Positions 50,926 to 60,231 of a stretch of 64,000 nt of DNA are shown here, piece after piece; within the stretch, counting starts at the first letter, position 1, and each line of letters starts with the position of its first letter. The stretch spans positions 4,960,001 to 5,024,000 of the forward strand of contig NZ_CP042433.1 in the NCBI RefSeq assembly GCF_007970805.1, written 5' to 3'. The notes below the pieces were generated by a model that was not told where the DNA came from, did no database searches, and saw only the letters and a program-made list of their open reading frames with translations. The position numbers and the translations under genes are program-made. This DNA comes from Flavisolibacter ginsenosidimutans (GTDB lineage: Bacteria > Bacteroidota > Bacteroidia > Chitinophagales > Chitinophagaceae).

Positions 50926-51909
50926 TCAGCGCCAAAGCAACGTGCCGTATTGTAAGTAAAAAATGTAGCCGGAGGTTAACAGCAGCAGCACGTTGGGAAT
51001 CCATTTTTTTACCGTGTAGAAATACGTGCCGGCATGAAAGCAGGCAAAAGGCACAACGAGCAAGATCCAATTATTGAACGAAGAATTGGTGTTCACAAAC
51101 GGAACAAAAAAAGCAAGCAGTAAATAAAACAAAAGTATGCTCCAGGACTTGCGCACCTGAATGAGCATTTTGTGCAAATGCGATTGCACAAAGAAGCCCC
51201 CGGCTAAAAATGGAAGGGCCAGCAGCAGAATGCTTACGGCCAGCCAAACGGTACTCTTCACCGCCGGCGTATGCACCGAGATATGCGGGAAGAAAGCCGC
51301 AATGCTTAACTTATCCGTCAAATACAAAATCGTTATCATGAAATAGTAGGGCGTCAGGCAGCCTACCAAAAACAAAACGGCTTCGTTCAGACGAAAAGGT
51401 TTTAGGATGATCATGCCCAGCAAAATGCAAAGCAAAAAACAGGCAGACGGAAAATAAAAATAAGAGGCGATTCCCAACAGCAGACCGATGTTGAACACCG
51501 GTCCGCGGGCATTGTCGGTGTTGTACAAATGAAGCAATTTGATAAAGGCCCACAACACAAACGTGGTAGCGACTAAGGGTGAAGACAAATAACTCCATTC
51601 GGGCAGCAGCGATGTAAGCAGCATGTAAGCCATGGCCGGCAAATAAGTCGGCTTGGGCATCAGCCGGTATTCGTTCACTAGGTAATTCAGCATGATGGCC
51701 TGGATGTACAAAAGCAAGAAAGCGGCAAAGGAACAAAGCATGGCTTTGCCCGGCCCTAAAGAATTAATTCCTTGTATCAGCCATTGGTAAAAGTCTTCGT
51801 CGTTTTGCGTAGCGGTAACCGTTTTGGGCCACAGGAAAAGCGGCAGCTTCAGCATCAAACCAAAGAAGAAAAGGACAACAAGATTGCCCGGTGATTTTTG
51901 ACGGAACAT
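50926..51909 (-). CDS. DUF6427-like membrane protein
   Basis: 327 residues from the ATG at 51909; a GTG three codons earlier is also possible. About nine membrane helices. The start MFRQKSPGNLVVLFFFGLMLKL is similar to DUF6427 proteins, which occur across Bacteroidota with unknown function. Follows the secreted-protein gene at 51931 by 21 bp on the same strand, so they share a transcript. Confidence 0.65.
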   Translation of the reverse strand: MFRQKSPGNLVVLFFFGLMLKLPLFLWPKTVTATQNDEDFYQWLIQGINSLGPGKAMLCSFAAFLLLYIQAIMLNYLVNEYRLMPKPTYLPAMAYMLLTSLLPEWSYLSSPLVATTFVLWAFIKLLHLYNTDNARGPVFNIGLLLGIASYFYFPSACFLLCILLGMIILKPFRLNEAVLFLVGCLTPYYFMITILYLTDKLSIAAFFPHISVHTPAVKSTVWLAVSILLLALPFLAGGFFVQSHLHKMLIQVRKSWSILLFYLLLAFFVPFVNTNSSFNNWILLVVPFACFHAGTYFYTVKKWIPNVLLLLTSGYIFYLQYGTLLWR

Positions 51910-51930
51910 GGATACCACGCGGCAATGCTA

Positions 51931-53472
51931 TTAATTAAATTCCACTTTTGCAAAGCAAATGTTGTTGTTGCGGTAATAGCACGGAACAATCAATTGATAG
52001 CTGCTTACCTGCTTGCTGTACTTGGGCATAAACTCGTAGCCGCGGTCAAGGTTTTTCAGTGTGGGGTTGCGTACAATCTCGCCGCCGGGCGAAAGCGTAA
52101 AATCATTCAGCAGCAAAGCCCTTCTTTCGTCCACGTTAAAAAGGTAATGAATTTGTCCGCCGGTATTCACCGTTTGAAACGAAATGCGGTCTTCCGATTC
52201 ATCGTCAAACTGCTCTTTGTGAATAACGCTGTTCCATTGCAATTTGCCGTCGTTGTTAAACGAAAGGATGGTAATGTTGTCGGCGTTGTACCGCACGTTT
52301 TGCCGGGTGTTGTAGCGGTCGCGCCAATACCACGAACTGTAATAAGGCGAGTAAAGGCTGTAATAATCGTAAGTGGTCAAGGGCATTCCGTAGAGATAAT
52401 TAAAGCGGTTCCAGGGATTGCCCCGCGAGATGGTGTAATACGATTCCGTGTTGATGAGAAAGCCGCCGTCACGCTTGATAACAATGCTGCGAATGAAATA
52501 ATCGTTGAAGGCCGTCTTCACGTTGGAGTTATCGCTCTTTGCCTCCCGGCGAAGTTCTTCGCCCAAAGCCAGTGAGTTTTGCAGCACGGGCATTTTGGTG
52601 GCTTTGTCCCACACGTAAAAATAAAAGCCTTCGATGTCGCCGCGTTTTTTGGCATAGTAAAACGACGTGAGAAAGTAGCGTTTGTTTACGTTGTCCACCT
52701 TAATGTGAATCTCGTCGAGAAAGATTTTTTCCGGTTGCGTGTTCACGCTGATCAACGAATCGGATTGTGCGGCTTTGTAAAAGATGGAGGAGCTTTGAAT
52801 CACTTCGTTGTTGGCCCTTTTGCCTTTGGCGAAAACAAGGTCGCCGTCGTTGTCCACGTTGAACTCGTCTAGGTAGTCCTTGTCTTCTTCCATGTCCATC
52901 GTAAACTGCGAACGCTTCATTTGCGAAAGGTTACTGTCAAAAAGCAGCGTTGTTATGAGGTAGTGTTCTTTGTTCCGGGAATTGATTTTAAAAAGCACCA
53001 GCTTTGATTTGTCCTCGCTGCTAATGGCGGTATAGACTTTGTTGTTGCTGCCAAAGCCGCCAATGTGCGCCGTGTCCAGCGTCATCACGTCCGAAATGCG
53101 TTTGCCCATGCCGTCCACTTTTACGGCTTCGCAATACACCACTTTCTTTTTTTGGTATTGGTAAACGAGATAAGTAAAATCGTTATACGGAAAGAAGTCA
53201 ATGTTTATCAGCTTGTCGTCGGGAATATAGTCTTGCTCCACCTTGGCAATCTGCTCCATGTTGTTGTTAAAAACCGAAACGTAGTTTTTGCTTTTTGAAT
53301 TCTTGTACACTAAAAAATTACCCGATATTTTGCCCATGACTTCAAAGCGCATGCGCCGCGAGTCGTCTTCGTCCACTTCGGAATAAACAATTTTTTGGGC
53401 AAAGGTTGAGAGAGCGGTTAAAGCGAAAAGTAGGGTTAAGAGGGCGGATGCTTGTGCTGAAGATTTTTGCAT
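51931..53472 (-). CDS. Secreted protein of unknown function
   Basis: 513 residues from the ATG at 53472 at a clear signal peptide (ALLTLLFALTALSTFAQ); an extension of 35 codons upstream lacks such a start. The mature protein shows repeated beta-strand blocks of the kind seen in propeller-like or outer-surface proteins (for example KLINIDFFPYNDFTYLVYQY) and a Tyr/Ser-rich segment YDYYSLYSPYYSSWYWRDRY near residue 400. No family recognised. Confidence 0.65.
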   Translation of the reverse strand: MQKSSAQASALLTLLFALTALSTFAQKIVYSEVDEDDSRRMRFEVMGKISGNFLVYKNSKSKNYVSVFNNNMEQIAKVEQDYIPDDKLINIDFFPYNDFTYLVYQYQKKKVVYCEAVKVDGMGKRISDVMTLDTAHIGGFGSNNKVYTAISSEDKSKLVLFKINSRNKEHYLITTLLFDSNLSQMKRSQFTMDMEEDKDYLDEFNVDNDGDLVFAKGKRANNEVIQSSSIFYKAAQSDSLISVNTQPEKIFLDEIHIKVDNVNKRYFLTSFYYAKKRGDIEGFYFYVWDKATKMPVLQNSLALGEELRREAKSDNSNVKTAFNDYFIRSIVIKRDGGFLINTESYYTISRGNPWNRFNYLYGMPLTTYDYYSLYSPYYSSWYWRDRYNTRQNVRYNADNITILSFNNDGKLQWNSVIHKEQFDDESEDRISFQTVNTGGQIHYLFNVDERRALLLNDFTLSPGGEIVRNPTLKNLDRGYEFMPKYSKQVSSYQLIVPCYYRNNNICFAKVEFN

Positions 53473-53628
53473 AGAAGCCGTATCGTTTGTGTTATTAAAA
53501 TTACGGATGTTGTCGTTAGCAAGATGTTTAAAAACGGTTTTGGCTGCACGATGCAAGCCCGCCGTTTTGTTTTGCACAAAGCCCTGCCCAATTTAGTCCA
53601 GGACTCTTTTCCAAACCGTTTTTCCCGC

Positions 53629-53636
53629 TACCTTTG
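53629..53636 (+). promoter_or_regulatory. Promoter -7 element of kup
   Basis: TACCTTTG matches TAnnTTTG. A TTG reading start at 53634 would fall inside this element, so translation must begin downstream, most likely at the GTG at 53664. Confidence 0.5.
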
Positions 53637-53663
53637 CCCACTGCCATTGTAAACAGGCAAGCT

Positions 53664-55637
53664 GTGAGAATACCTTTAAACAGAGTTACCGCCGCAGGAT
53701 TGTTAGTAGCCCTTGGAATCATTTACGGCGACATCGGTACATCCCCGCTTTACGTATTGAACGCCATTACCAAAGGAAAAGAGATTTCCAACGAGTTGAT
53801 TATTGGTGCGCTGTCCTGTATCATTTGGACGCTAACCTTGCAAACTACCATCAAGTACGTAGTGCTTACGCTAAAAGCCGATAACCGCGGTGAAGGCGGC
53901 ATCTTTTCGCTCTTTGCCCTTGTGCGGCGGCGGCGGCGCTGGCTGGTGTTTCCGGCCATGATTGGCGGCGCGGCCCTTCTGGCCGACGGCATGATTACAC
54001 CGCCCATTTCGGTCACCTCGGCCATTGAAGGTTTAAAGCAGGTTGAAACCTTTCACGGCATCGGCCAAACCACCATTGTGGGCATTGTTATCGGCATCTT
54101 AACGATGCTGTTTTTTATTCAGCAATTCGGTACAACGTTTATTGGCAAGGCCTTTGGGCCGGTCATGACCTTTTGGTTTTTGATGCTGGCAGCACTTGGT
54201 TGCTGGCATCTCTTCGATTACCTGCACATTTTTAAATGCCTCAATCCGTATTACGCCATTCACCTGCTGATAACGTATCCCAAGGGTTTTTACATTTTGG
54301 GCGGTGTGTTTCTTTGCACAACGGGAGCAGAAGCCTTGTATTCTGATTTGGGCCATTGCGGACGAAGCAACATTCGCGTGTCGTGGATATTTGTAAAAAC
54401 CTGCCTCATTTTAAATTACCTGGGCCAAGGTGCCTTTTTGCTCTCGAATTACGCAGGCAAAACCATTACGGCTAAAATGGTAGAGGACGAAGGCTTCAAC
54501 GCTTTTTACGGCATCATGCCCGATTGGTTTAAGTTACCGGGTATTGCCATCGCTACTGCGGCGGCCATCATCGCCAGCCAGGCACTCATTTCCGGCTCGT
54601 TCACGCTAATCGGCGAAGCCATGCGCCTGAACCTTTGGCCCAAACTGCGCATGAGTTTTCCCACGGAAGAAAGAGGCCAGGTGTACATCCCCGGTGTCAA
54701 CTTTATGTTGTTTATCGGTTGCATCGGCATCGTTTTGCACTTCCGGGATTCAAGCAGCATGGAAGCTGCATACGGCCTGGCCATTACCCTTTGCATGATT
54801 GCAACGTCTATTCTGTTCGCAAACTTTTTGGTTTCGCGACGAACAAGCAAACCGTTCGTTTGGCTTTACTTGCTCGTTTACCTCACCATCGAAATAAGTT
54901 TTCTGATTGCAAATCTGAACAAGTTTCCGCACGGCGGTTACGTCGCTCTGATTGTTGCCGGTCTTTTGTTCTTTGTGATGTATGTTTGGTTCAGGGCACG
55001 GCGCATTAAAAACCGCTACGTGGAATTTGTGCGGCTGGAGCATTACATTCCCAAAATTCAGGAATTAAGCAACGACCGTTCAGTGCCTAAATATTCAACG
55101 CACCTGGTTTATTTAACCAGCGCCGATAATCCAAAAGAGATTGAACATAAAATCATTTATTCCATCCTGAACAAAAAGCCCAAGCGGGCCGATATTTACT
55201 GGCTGGTGCATGTGGATACACTTGACGAACCATACACAATGGAGTACAAGGTGGAACACATTATTCCCAACGACATTATCCGCGTTGATTTTCGTCTTGG
55301 CTTCCGGGTTGAGCCGCGCATTAATTTGTTATTTAAGAAAGTGGTAGAGGATTTGGTGATCAACAAAGAAGTGAACATCGTGAGCCGCTACGAAAGCCTC
55401 GAACGCGGCAAAGTCACCGGTGACTTTTCCTTTGTGGTGATGGAAAAATATTTAAGCCAGGACAATGACCTCCCCATTCTGGAACGCATGATCATGAAGT
55501 TTCATTTCTGGCTCAAAGAAGTTTCGCTTTCCGAAGAACGCGGCTTTGGTTTGGATGCGAGCGCCGTGGTGATTGAAAAGTTTCCGCTAATTGTGGCGCC
55601 GGTCACTAATTTAAAATTACGGCGAATAGAAAACTAA
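53664..55637 (+). CDS. kup: KUP-family potassium uptake transporter
   Basis: 657 residues from the GTG at 53664 (reads MRIPLNRVTAAGLLVALG). About twelve membrane helices, with the family opening GIIYGDIGTSPLYVLNAI, ADNRGEGGIFSLFAL and ALLADGMITPPISVTSAIEGL (key DGMITPPISV), then a cytosolic C-terminal domain of about 200 residues. Takes up K+ with H+ across the inner membrane. Start chosen because the promoter excludes the upstream TTG. Terminated by a clear hairpin. Confidence 0.93.
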   Translation: MRIPLNRVTAAGLLVALGIIYGDIGTSPLYVLNAITKGKEISNELIIGALSCIIWTLTLQTTIKYVVLTLKADNRGEGGIFSLFALVRRRRRWLVFPAMIGGAALLADGMITPPISVTSAIEGLKQVETFHGIGQTTIVGIVIGILTMLFFIQQFGTTFIGKAFGPVMTFWFLMLAALGCWHLFDYLHIFKCLNPYYAIHLLITYPKGFYILGGVFLCTTGAEALYSDLGHCGRSNIRVSWIFVKTCLILNYLGQGAFLLSNYAGKTITAKMVEDEGFNAFYGIMPDWFKLPGIAIATAAAIIASQALISGSFTLIGEAMRLNLWPKLRMSFPTEERGQVYIPGVNFMLFIGCIGIVLHFRDSSSMEAAYGLAITLCMIATSILFANFLVSRRTSKPFVWLYLLVYLTIEISFLIANLNKFPHGGYVALIVAGLLFFVMYVWFRARRIKNRYVEFVRLEHYIPKIQELSNDRSVPKYSTHLVYLTSADNPKEIEHKIIYSILNKKPKRADIYWLVHVDTLDEPYTMEYKVEHIIPNDIIRVDFRLGFRVEPRINLLFKKVVEDLVINKEVNIVSRYESLERGKVTGDFSFVVMEKYLSQDNDLPILERMIMKFHFWLKEVSLSEERGFGLDASAVVIEKFPLIVAPVTNLKLRRIEN

Positions 55638-55663
55638 GCGTTTCCGTTTCAATGAAATTGAAT

Positions 55664-55694
55664 AAAATGTTGGCGCACTTGCCAACATTTTTTG
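55664..55694 (+). terminator. Intrinsic terminator after kup
   Basis: AAAATGTTGGC, loop GCACTT, GCCAACATTTT, then TTTG. Confidence 0.88.
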
Positions 55695-55752
55695 TTTGGC
55701 ACAAAGCTTCAGAATATTTTGTACCAAGGGGCATTGCTATTATAAAGCTTTT

Positions 55753-55940
55753 GTTGCGTCGCACACTTGTACGCTTTGTTCGCTGCGCAGCAAATCTTCA
55801 CGCGGCAACGGCAGCGGAGCCACGATGCCCGTCGTTTAAGCGTTGCGTCGCTGCGTGAAAAAGCCGAACGCTGTTCCGAACATTGAAGAGTGCGACGCAA
55901 CGGACGATGAATAGAATTGCCGAAGCCGGGTACATAAAAA
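55753..55940. repeat. Dispersed repeat, copy B, with inverted partners
   Basis: This 349-bp gap has no credible gene. 55891-55940 (TGCGACGCAACGGA through TACATAAAAA) aligns without gaps to 9771-9820. 55753-55773 is the reverse complement of the start of copy A (20 of 21), and GTTGCGTCGC recurs at 55842-55851, so the region is an inverted-repeat composite. It may be a small non-autonomous mobile element or a conserved RNA motif. Confidence 0.7.
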
Positions 55941-55969
55941 ATCCCGTCAACGTTCGCTGACGGGATTTT
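55938..55969 (-). terminator. Terminator of the esterase/dapA transcript
   Basis: AAAATCCCGTCA, 8-nt loop, TGACGGGATTTT; on the minus strand it is followed by a T-run. It overlaps the 3' end of dispersed repeat copy B. Confidence 0.85.
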
Positions 55970-55986
55970 CAATTTCTTCAACAGAA

Positions 55987-57129
55987 CTATTCGCTTTCTT
56001 TTTCTTTCAGCAGCCATTCGTAGAACAGCGGAAATTCGTCGCGCCAGGTTGGTTCATTGTGTTTGCCTTCGGCCCGGATGTGTGATTTCAATTCGGCTTT
56101 GGAATGTTTGTGAATGACCTCAAAAACCTGTAGCATATCGGGTACCATTCGTTCGCTTTCTTCGGCCCCGGCATAAAAATAAATGCGGCCTTTTACCTTG
56201 GGCGCACGTTTGGTGGCGTAGTCTTTTAACTGCGGCACAATCCAAAATGCGGGCGAAAAAACACCCGCAGTGCCAAACTTGTTTGGGTATTTCAGCAGAG
56301 CGTAAAACGAAATCAAACCGCCCATCGAACTGCCGGCGACGGCCGTGTATTTTGCACTCTTTTTGGTGCGGTAATGATGGTTGATGTAAGGCATCAGCGT
56401 TTGCGCCAGAAAATCAATGTAAGCATCGCCTTCGCCTTTGCCGTATTGCTCCATGTCAAAGGGCGAATATTCGTTGATGCGCTTTTCGCCACCGTGGTCC
56501 ACCGCTACCACAATCGTTTCGCCGAACTGTTTGGCAAGCGTATCCAAAGCTTCATCCACGCCCCATTCGCCATAGCCCGATGTGGCGTTGTCAAAAATGT
56601 TTTGCCCGTCCTGCATGTACAGCACGGGATATTTTTTCTTGCTTGTGCCGTAAGACTCGGGCAAATAAATCCAAACGCGGCGATGACGGTTGAGTTGCGG
56701 AATGTAAAAAGCGGTATCTAAAATCCGGACGTTTTTTGACGCGGTGCTTTCTTTTGCCTTTCGGGGAAAATGATCGGCCCAATGGTCGATTTCCACCAAT
56801 ATTGAGGTATCGCTTTCTACAGTTATGGTATGATTGGGGAGCGGAAAGCCTTCGTTGCCTGATTCCACGGCGTCCCAGTTTCCGTGAGTAAACTTGTATT
56901 CAAACATACCCTTGGGTAAGTCAATTGTAATGCCGGATTTTTCGTTGCAGTTTGCACAGGCATATTTCACATTCTGGGGATTCCAGTTGTTGAAATTTCC
57001 CGCTAAATAAATTGTGTCGGAAGTTTTGTGGTAAGCCGGCAGTTTTCGAAAAAGAAATTGCACTTTGTGTTGCGCCAACAAACTTGTTGCAAGCAGACAA
57101 AGTGCAAGTGCGCAAAGGCTTTTCTTCAT
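55987..57129 (-). CDS. Secreted alpha/beta-hydrolase (esterase D/Fes-like) with N-terminal carbohydrate-binding-like domain
   Basis: 380 residues from the ATG at 57129, with signal peptide (CALALCLLATSLLAQ). An N-terminal E-set/CBM48-like domain (about 25-120) carries IYLAGNFNNWNP and FEYKFTHGNWDAVE, as in starch-binding modules. The hydrolase domain has the nucleophile elbow VAGSSMGGLISF and a C-terminal His in EGKHNEPTW. Family members are acetyl-xylan, feruloyl or siderophore esterases; the true substrate is unknown. It is 5 bp behind dapA on the same strand, an odd but probably shared transcript. Confidence 0.87.
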   Translation of the reverse strand: MKKSLCALALCLLATSLLAQHKVQFLFRKLPAYHKTSDTIYLAGNFNNWNPQNVKYACANCNEKSGITIDLPKGMFEYKFTHGNWDAVESGNEGFPLPNHTITVESDTSILVEIDHWADHFPRKAKESTASKNVRILDTAFYIPQLNRHRRVWIYLPESYGTSKKKYPVLYMQDGQNIFDNATSGYGEWGVDEALDTLAKQFGETIVVAVDHGGEKRINEYSPFDMEQYGKGEGDAYIDFLAQTLMPYINHHYRTKKSAKYTAVAGSSMGGLISFYALLKYPNKFGTAGVFSPAFWIVPQLKDYATKRAPKVKGRIYFYAGAEESERMVPDMLQVFEVIHKHSKAELKSHIRAEGKHNEPTWRDEFPLFYEWLLKEKESE

Positions 57130-57134
57130 GCGGA

Positions 57135-58019
57135 TTATTTCAGCGACGGCAGGTAATCCCGCACCTGTTGATGAATGCTTTCGCTTAACGGAACGAGCGG
57201 CAAACGCAAATTGTTTTGAATAAGACCCATCTCCGCCATCACTGCTTTTACACCGGCCGGATTGTTTTCGGCAAACAGCAAATCGTAGCCTTGTATGAGC
57301 ATGTTGTTGAAAGCTCTGGCGTTGTAAAAATCGTTTTGCAAAGCCGCGTTCACCATGTTTGAAAAATACTTGGGGAAGCAGTTGGCCGCCACGCTGATCA
57401 CACCGTCCATGCCACAGGCAATTTGCGCCATCGCCAGGTTGTCGTCGCCGCTCACCACCATAAATTCTTCGGGCTTGTCGCGAAGGATAGTCATGCACTG
57501 CGCCATGTTGCCGCTGGCTTCTTTAATGCCGGCAATTGTGTTCACTTCTTTTGCCAGGCGCACCGTTGTTGCCGCCGCAATGTTACTGCCCGTGCGGCCT
57601 GGAACGTTGTATAAAATGATGGGCTTTGTGGTGCTGTCGGCAATGGCTTTGTAGTGCTGAAAGATGCCTTCCTGCGACGGTTTGTTATAATAAGGCGAAG
57701 CTGATAAAATGGCTACGGCTTTTTCCACCGGGAAGCTTTCAATGTCTTTGATGATGGATTGCGTGTTGTTGCCGCCAATGCCAACAACCACCGGCACTCT
57801 TGCATCAACCGACGCAAACGTGGCGTTGATAATGTCAAGCTTTTCTTCACGGCTGAGCGTCGGCGTTTCGCCGGTTGTGCCAAGTGTTACCACGTATTGT
57901 ACGCCGCCTTCAATGACGAAATTGATCACCGCGTCCAGTGCGTTAAAGTCAATGCTTTTGTCTGCTTTGAACGGTGTAATCAATGCAACACCCGTTCCTC
58001 TTAATATTTCGCGAAGCAT
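57135..58019 (-). CDS. dapA: 4-hydroxy-tetrahydrodipicolinate synthase
   Basis: 294 residues, TIM-barrel. Shows VTLGTTGETPTLS, the catalytic Tyr in SASPYYNKPSQEG, and the Schiff-base Lys in TIAGIKEASGN. Condenses pyruvate with aspartate semialdehyde, first committed step to diaminopimelate and lysine, needed for peptidoglycan. Start MLREILRGTGVALITPF. Shares its transcript with the downstream esterase. Confidence 0.97.
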   Translation of the reverse strand: MLREILRGTGVALITPFKADKSIDFNALDAVINFVIEGGVQYVVTLGTTGETPTLSREEKLDIINATFASVDARVPVVVGIGGNNTQSIIKDIESFPVEKAVAILSASPYYNKPSQEGIFQHYKAIADSTTKPIILYNVPGRTGSNIAAATTVRLAKEVNTIAGIKEASGNMAQCMTILRDKPEEFMVVSGDDNLAMAQIACGMDGVISVAANCFPKYFSNMVNAALQNDFYNARAFNNMLIQGYDLLFAENNPAGVKAVMAEMGLIQNNLRLPLVPLSESIHQQVRDYLPSLK

Positions 58020-58025
58020 AAAATA

Positions 58026-58137
58026 ATTACAGATTTACAATTTCCAATTTTGGGCTAAGAGAGAAAGAGCCGTAAGGAGAAAGGAGCTTTGATTTGATTT
58101 TCTTCTTGTTTCTTTTCAACCTTTTTCTCTTAGCATT
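58026..58137 (-). repeat. Heptamer array between accA and dapA
   Basis: Sixteen in-phase 7-bp steps; the clearest plus-strand units are GATTTAC, AATTTCC and AATTTTG. GCTAAGAGA near the middle pairs with TCTCTTAGC near the end. Phase is weaker than in the best arrays. Confidence 0.5.
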
Positions 58138-58203
58138 TTTATTTACTTAGCTGTATTGCTACTATCACCTTCTGTTGTGTCACTCACTTGTGCGTTCTGA
58201 TCG

Positions 58204-59238
58204 CTACTCGCCGGTCTGCACTTTCACTTCTTCGTTCATCTGTTCCTCCTTCGTCTGTTCGTTATTCCCGCCTTCTTCCCAGAAGCCCATCTTGCCAAAT
58301 TTTTCAATCCGGCTGTTGATTCTTTCTTCAACGGGAACGTCTTTCAATTCAGCCAAAACTTTTACAAGATGTTGCTTTAAGATTTGCGCGGCTTCGTCGT
58401 AATCCCAATGTGCACCGCCGGCGGGTTCGGGAATGATGTCGTCCACAAGGCCAAAGCTTTTCATGTGCTCAGCCGTAAGCTTTAATTGCTCCGCGGCCAC
58501 TTCTTTTTTATCCCAGCTTCGCCACAAAATAGACGAACAACTTTCCGGTGAAATAACGGTGTACCAGGTATTTTCCATCATGTACACACGGTCGCCTACG
58601 CCAATACCCAAAGCACCGCCCGAAGCACCTTCGCCAATAATCACACAAATCACCGGCACCTTCAGACGGATCATCTCGTAAATATTGCGGGCAATGGCTT
58701 CGCCCTGTCCGCGTTCTTCGGCTTCCAGCCCAGGGTAAGCGCCGGGGGTATCAATTAATGTGACGATGGGCTTATTAAATTTCTCAGCAAGCTTCATCAA
58801 TCGCAGGGCTTTGCGATATCCTTCGGGATTGGCCATGCCGAAATTGCGCAGTTGCCGCGTTTTCGTATTGATGCCCTTTTGCTGCCCAATGAACATTACG
58901 GTTTGTCCTTCCAGCAGGGCAAAGCCGCCCACCATGGCTTTGTCGTCGCGTACGTTTCTATCGCCGTACAGCTCCACAAAATTGGTGGTCATTTTTTCAA
59001 TGTACTTCAGCGTGTACGGACGGTCGGGGTGGCGGCTCAGTTGCACTTTTTGCCAAGACGATAAATTTTGCGTCACTTCCCTGCGCCGCTCTACAATCAG
59101 GTTTTCGAGTTCGGCAATCTTATCGGCGTAATTAATTTTTTTATTTTCCTGTGCGTGGCGCAGTTTTTCAATTTCATCAATGAGATCTTTGATGGGTTTT
59201 TCGAAATCCAAAAACTGTCTGTTTGCGTTTGCAGGCAT
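58204..59238 (-). CDS. accA: Acetyl-CoA carboxylase carboxyltransferase subunit alpha
   Basis: 344 residues, about 25 longer than usual. Conserved: LDFEKPIKDLIDEIEKLR at the start, VTLIDTPGAYPGLEAEERGQGEAIA (key DTPGAYPG, EERGQ), GEGASGGALGIG, and the MMENTWYTVISPESCSSILW segment (key ISPESCSSILW). Together with AccD it transfers CO2 from biotin to acetyl-CoA. After the normal end (KMGFWEEGG) come about 20 residues rich in Glu, Gln and Asn that look like translated spacer repeat DNA. Confidence 0.96.
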   Translation of the reverse strand: MPANANRQFLDFEKPIKDLIDEIEKLRHAQENKKINYADKIAELENLIVERRREVTQNLSSWQKVQLSRHPDRPYTLKYIEKMTTNFVELYGDRNVRDDKAMVGGFALLEGQTVMFIGQQKGINTKTRQLRNFGMANPEGYRKALRLMKLAEKFNKPIVTLIDTPGAYPGLEAEERGQGEAIARNIYEMIRLKVPVICVIIGEGASGGALGIGVGDRVYMMENTWYTVISPESCSSILWRSWDKKEVAAEQLKLTAEHMKSFGLVDDIIPEPAGGAHWDYDEAAQILKQHLVKVLAELKDVPVEERINSRIEKFGKMGFWEEGGNNEQTKEEQMNEEVKVQTGE

Positions 59239-59481
59239 AGGCGTAGTTAATGGCGGTAAAATTAAGGGAAAGAGAGAATGTGATGCTTGGGAAGAAATCA
59301 GTAACCGTATGTGGACAATTTATACTTACCGGGCTTAAGCCAGTAATAACTGCCGTGTGCTATCGGGAGCTTCAATAAAAGCAGGTTTTGGTTTTACATA
59401 CGAAGGATAAATCTTGACAAATTATTTTTAACCCCATAAAGTCAGAAAGTATTGGCATAGATGCTTAAAGGCAAACAACTG

Positions 59482-60219
59482 TTACACTCTTATCTTCACC
59501 TGCTCTGTCATCGGCACTTTGTTGCGAATGTGCCGCCGCAAAAACCAAACTTCTTTCACGTCCTCTTTTTTGATCAAATGTTGCGGCGCCACTTCTTCGT
59601 TGTCACTTATCAGCACCCATTCGTCTTCCGATTTATTGTACAAACGCTTTATCAGTAATTGATCGGCGGCATGAATTACGTACACGCAAAAATCTTTTGT
59701 ATCGTTCCAGTCTTCAACGGGAACCAACGTTGCCAACACCACGTCGCCGGCACTTAACGTTGGCTCCATGCTGTCGCCGTCAATTTCAAAATAACGCCAC
59801 ACCGCACCAATGGGATTCACGCCGGGAGGCAAGGAATATTGCTCCAGCGTGTCCATGTAATCTACTTGCTCAAAACCTTTAATGTAACCGGCTTGCGCCT
59901 TCACGCCAACCAACGGCGCCAGGTGAAGGTGAGGAGCATTTTTGTCTTGCAAACGACTGTTTAAAAAAGCCTTTCCGTTCACCCTTTTTTCTGTGCTGTG
60001 TGAACTTTTACCCAAAATATTCACATCGCCCCAATTTGTGGGATTTTGATGGTTTTGCAGGAAGCTTTGCACCTTTCCAAAAGTTCGTTTTGAAGGCTTC
60101 ATTTTGCCGCTTTCCATTTTATTGATGACTTCGCGGGAAATTCCAAGCTTCCTTGCGAATTCGGTTTGGCTTAGTCCGGCTAACTCCCTGATTTCCACTA
60201 AGTTTTCGGCGGTAAACAT
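59482..60219 (-). CDS. XRE-HTH/S24 peptidase repressor (CI/LexA-like)
   Basis: 245 residues. N-terminal Cro/CI-type HTH (about 1-60: IRELAGLSQTEFARKLGISRE) and C-terminal S24 autoprotease domain. The catalytic Ser150 in FEIDGDSMEPTL and Lys191 in QLLIKRLY are present, and an Ala110-Gly111 pair in VKAQAGY is a candidate self-cleavage site. Such repressors are inactivated with RecA filaments after DNA damage. It is transcribed away from a five-gene operon across a 106-bp gap with operator-like repeats, the layout of a phage immunity region. Confidence 0.92.
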   Translation of the reverse strand: MFTAENLVEIRELAGLSQTEFARKLGISREVINKMESGKMKPSKRTFGKVQSFLQNHQNPTNWGDVNILGKSSHSTEKRVNGKAFLNSRLQDKNAPHLHLAPLVGVKAQAGYIKGFEQVDYMDTLEQYSLPPGVNPIGAVWRYFEIDGDSMEPTLSAGDVVLATLVPVEDWNDTKDFCVYVIHAADQLLIKRLYNKSEDEWVLISDNEEVAPQHLIKKEDVKEVWFLRRHIRNKVPMTEQVKIRV

Positions 60220-60231
60220 GACGTAAAATAT

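Noticed and set aside
53634..53663. TTG start giving kup ten more residues
   Set aside because: The TTG is part of the TACCTTTG promoter element, so it cannot be in the mRNA from that promoter.
55652..55858. 68-codon ORF after kup
   Set aside because: Overlaps the kup terminator and the dispersed repeat; composition of repeat DNA.
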